A stretch of 64,000 bases of DNA. Source: Halobacillus campisalis. GTDB lineage: Bacteria; Bacillota; Bacilli; Bacillales; Halobacillaceae. The DNA lies in assembly GCF_030345335.1 (NCBI RefSeq), contig NZ_JAPVRC010000011.1:26617-90616 (forward strand). Direction: 5' to 3'. The position numbers were made by a program, and so were the translations under genes. A model generated the notes under the pieces. The model was not told where the DNA came from, did not search any database, and worked only from the letters and a program-made list of their open reading frames with translations. Positions 62,985 to 64,000 of the stretch are shown in pieces (position 1 is the first letter of the stretch; each line of letters opens with the position of its first letter).

Positions 62985-63734
62985 TTGAAGCAGGTATTTG
63001 CATTCGAGACAAAAGAGGGCTTTGAAGAACATCAAAGCATGATTGAAGGATTCAATGAAAAATTAAAAGAGTACCAGTTTGAGCTGGAGGAAAACTACGC
63101 TTTAAAAGATTTACCGAAAGCTATCATTTGGACATCAGAAGAGTTAGCTACTACCGTTTTTTCCGATCTTCCTATACCAGCCTTTACAAATAAGGACAAT
63201 ATCTATATTTCTCCTGAACTGCAAAATTGGAGAAGATTGTTTCTAGCTCAATTAGAGGATAAAACAAATACAAAGATAGAAAGGTATTATGAGAACATGT
63301 CTGAAAACCAGTTACTGACTATAGTAGGACATGAACTAACTCATCATTCTGATTTATTCGTCGATGAATTTGATGATGAAAGGGAAGACGCTATTTGGTT
63401 TGAGGAAGGGATGTGTGATTATTTATCAAGGAAATTTCTACTTAGCGATGAGGAATTTAATGAAATTACAGATATAGAGTCAGAAATGATGGAAATGTTC
63501 AAAGATAGATATGGTGACCATTCGTTAGATGAGTTTGGGCATGCCAGTTATCAAGGGAGTCTGACAAGTATAATGTTCGATTACTGGCGGAGCTACTTGA
63601 CTGTGAAATATTTGGTTGAGGAAAAGGCTGTTGGTGACATCAAACAGGTCTTCAGTGAATACCAATCTTGGCATAACGAAGGAAGAAAGAAACCATTGAC
63701 GGAGTATTTTGAAGTGAATACCTTATTCAGATAA
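62985..63734 (+). CDS. putative zinc metallopeptidase (gluzincin-like)
   Basis: 249 residues, TTG start with AAAGGAG upstream. VGHELTHHSDLF has the HExxH zinc motif, and WFEEGMCDYLSRKFL about 30 residues on gives the third ligand Glu, the arrangement of gluzincins. No signal peptide, so it should be cytosolic. It resembles the elastase-like or Tiki-like small peptidases of Bacillus, but I cannot name the family. Single gene. Confidence 0.75.
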   Translation: MKQVFAFETKEGFEEHQSMIEGFNEKLKEYQFELEENYALKDLPKAIIWTSEELATTVFSDLPIPAFTNKDNIYISPELQNWRRLFLAQLEDKTNTKIERYYENMSENQLLTIVGHELTHHSDLFVDEFDDEREDAIWFEEGMCDYLSRKFLLSDEEFNEITDIESEMMEMFKDRYGDHSLDEFGHASYQGSLTSIMFDYWRSYLTVKYLVEEKAVGDIKQVFSEYQSWHNEGRKKPLTEYFEVNTLFR

Positions 63735-63763
63735 GGGGTGAGTTAATTAACACTTCACAAACA

Positions 63764-63828
63764 ATATCTCGAAATCAAGTCTTCACGTATATGGGGCAAT
63801 TCTGAAACAAAGGAGTTGCTCTTTTTTT
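63764..63828. repeat. repeat A half element with terminator hairpin
   Basis: ATATCTCGAAATCAAGTCTT, then GGGGCAATTCTGAAACAAAG, AGTTGCTC and seven T. It probably also ends the metallopeptidase transcript. The last 170 bases of the window show no gene; GAAGATTTGAATTCTAGAT at about 63858 is one more degraded arm. Confidence 0.65.
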
Positions 63829-64000
63829 AAATGTTTAGGGCAGGATTGCAGGATTGTGGAAGATTTGAATTCTAGATGTTAGGCGTTTTGAAACTATTGC
63901 AGGTATTTATCGTATATGTAGTAGAGTTATAAGAAACGGTGTAGGTGATAGTGGACATCGTTTATTGTGCTAACGGAAGAAGAGAATAGAACAAGAAAAA

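Overview
The window reads as chromosomal DNA of a Bacillaceae member, most likely a moderately halophilic genus such as Halobacillus or a close relative. The reasons are strong AGGAGG-type ribosome binding sites, frequent TTG/GTG starts, CcpA-type cre sites, Fur boxes, YjmC/YjmD/UxuA/YjmF and YfiY/YfiZ/YfhA relatives, very acidic exported proteins, and the Bacillaceae-type repeat carrying the 'cagcaagactcctg' core. Genus assignment is inference. No rRNA, tRNA, phage, intact insertion sequence or CRISPR array was seen.

Layout. 1-570: end of an alpha/beta hydrolase. 733-5894: an ECF vitamin-type importer (S, fused A-A, T) with a PHP-domain protein, divergent from an RpiR-type regulator. 5916-11455: four zinc-ribbon membrane proteins (two TcaA/YvbJ-like), flanked on both sides by 21-bp-period tandem arrays that share a 42-bp identical stretch. 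11537-15840: CstA-family transporter with cre sites, next to a LytS/LytR two-component pair (probable pyruvate or peptide/carbon-starvation response). 16187-18223: a lipoprotein, an RDD protein and a small unknown. 18485-22002: GntR regulator plus a TRAP transporter. 22003-31844: mixed small genes and many interspersed repeats, with DinB, hydrolase, L,D-transpeptidase, VOC, GNAT, a glycerol-1-phosphate-dehydrogenase-like/HAD pair and a protein made of two tandem copies of one domain. 32089-39195: a hexuronate/aldonate operon (YjmC, TRAP PQM, YjmD, UxuA, UxuB) behind a cre site and a 40-bp palindrome holding three LacI-type half-turn operators. 39317-43572: a Cas2/SinR-like small protein and a Fur-controlled siderophore uptake operon without its own ATPase. 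44123-48108: VOC, DUF819 and YhdT-PanF. 48197-53874: Cof-type HAD phosphatase, then a PRD activator with an ascorbate-class PTS and a PHP phosphatase broken by an in-frame UGA. 53981-57792: an erosion zone with a split VOC gene, a frameshifted ABC ATPase (its permease intact) and a frameshifted GNAT. 58916-61291: a ComEC-type MBL hydrolase with a multi-span membrane protein and a membrane-anchored protein, the best candidate here for an undescribed system. 61547-63734: M29 aminopeptidase and a putative gluzincin.

How the genes work together. Carbon uptake dominates: two TRAP systems, one PTS, CstA, PanF and DUF819 permeases, several with CcpA sites. The yjmC-yjmD-uxuA-uxuB set would feed hexuronate or L-gulonate type acids to 2-keto-3-deoxygluconate, whose kinase and aldolase must lie elsewhere. 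The intergenic DNA is crowded with three short repeat families (ATCTCGAA...AAGACT palindromes, GGGGTCAG elements, 21-bp AAATGTAAGAA arrays). All functional statements come from reading motifs by eye; no database search was run.
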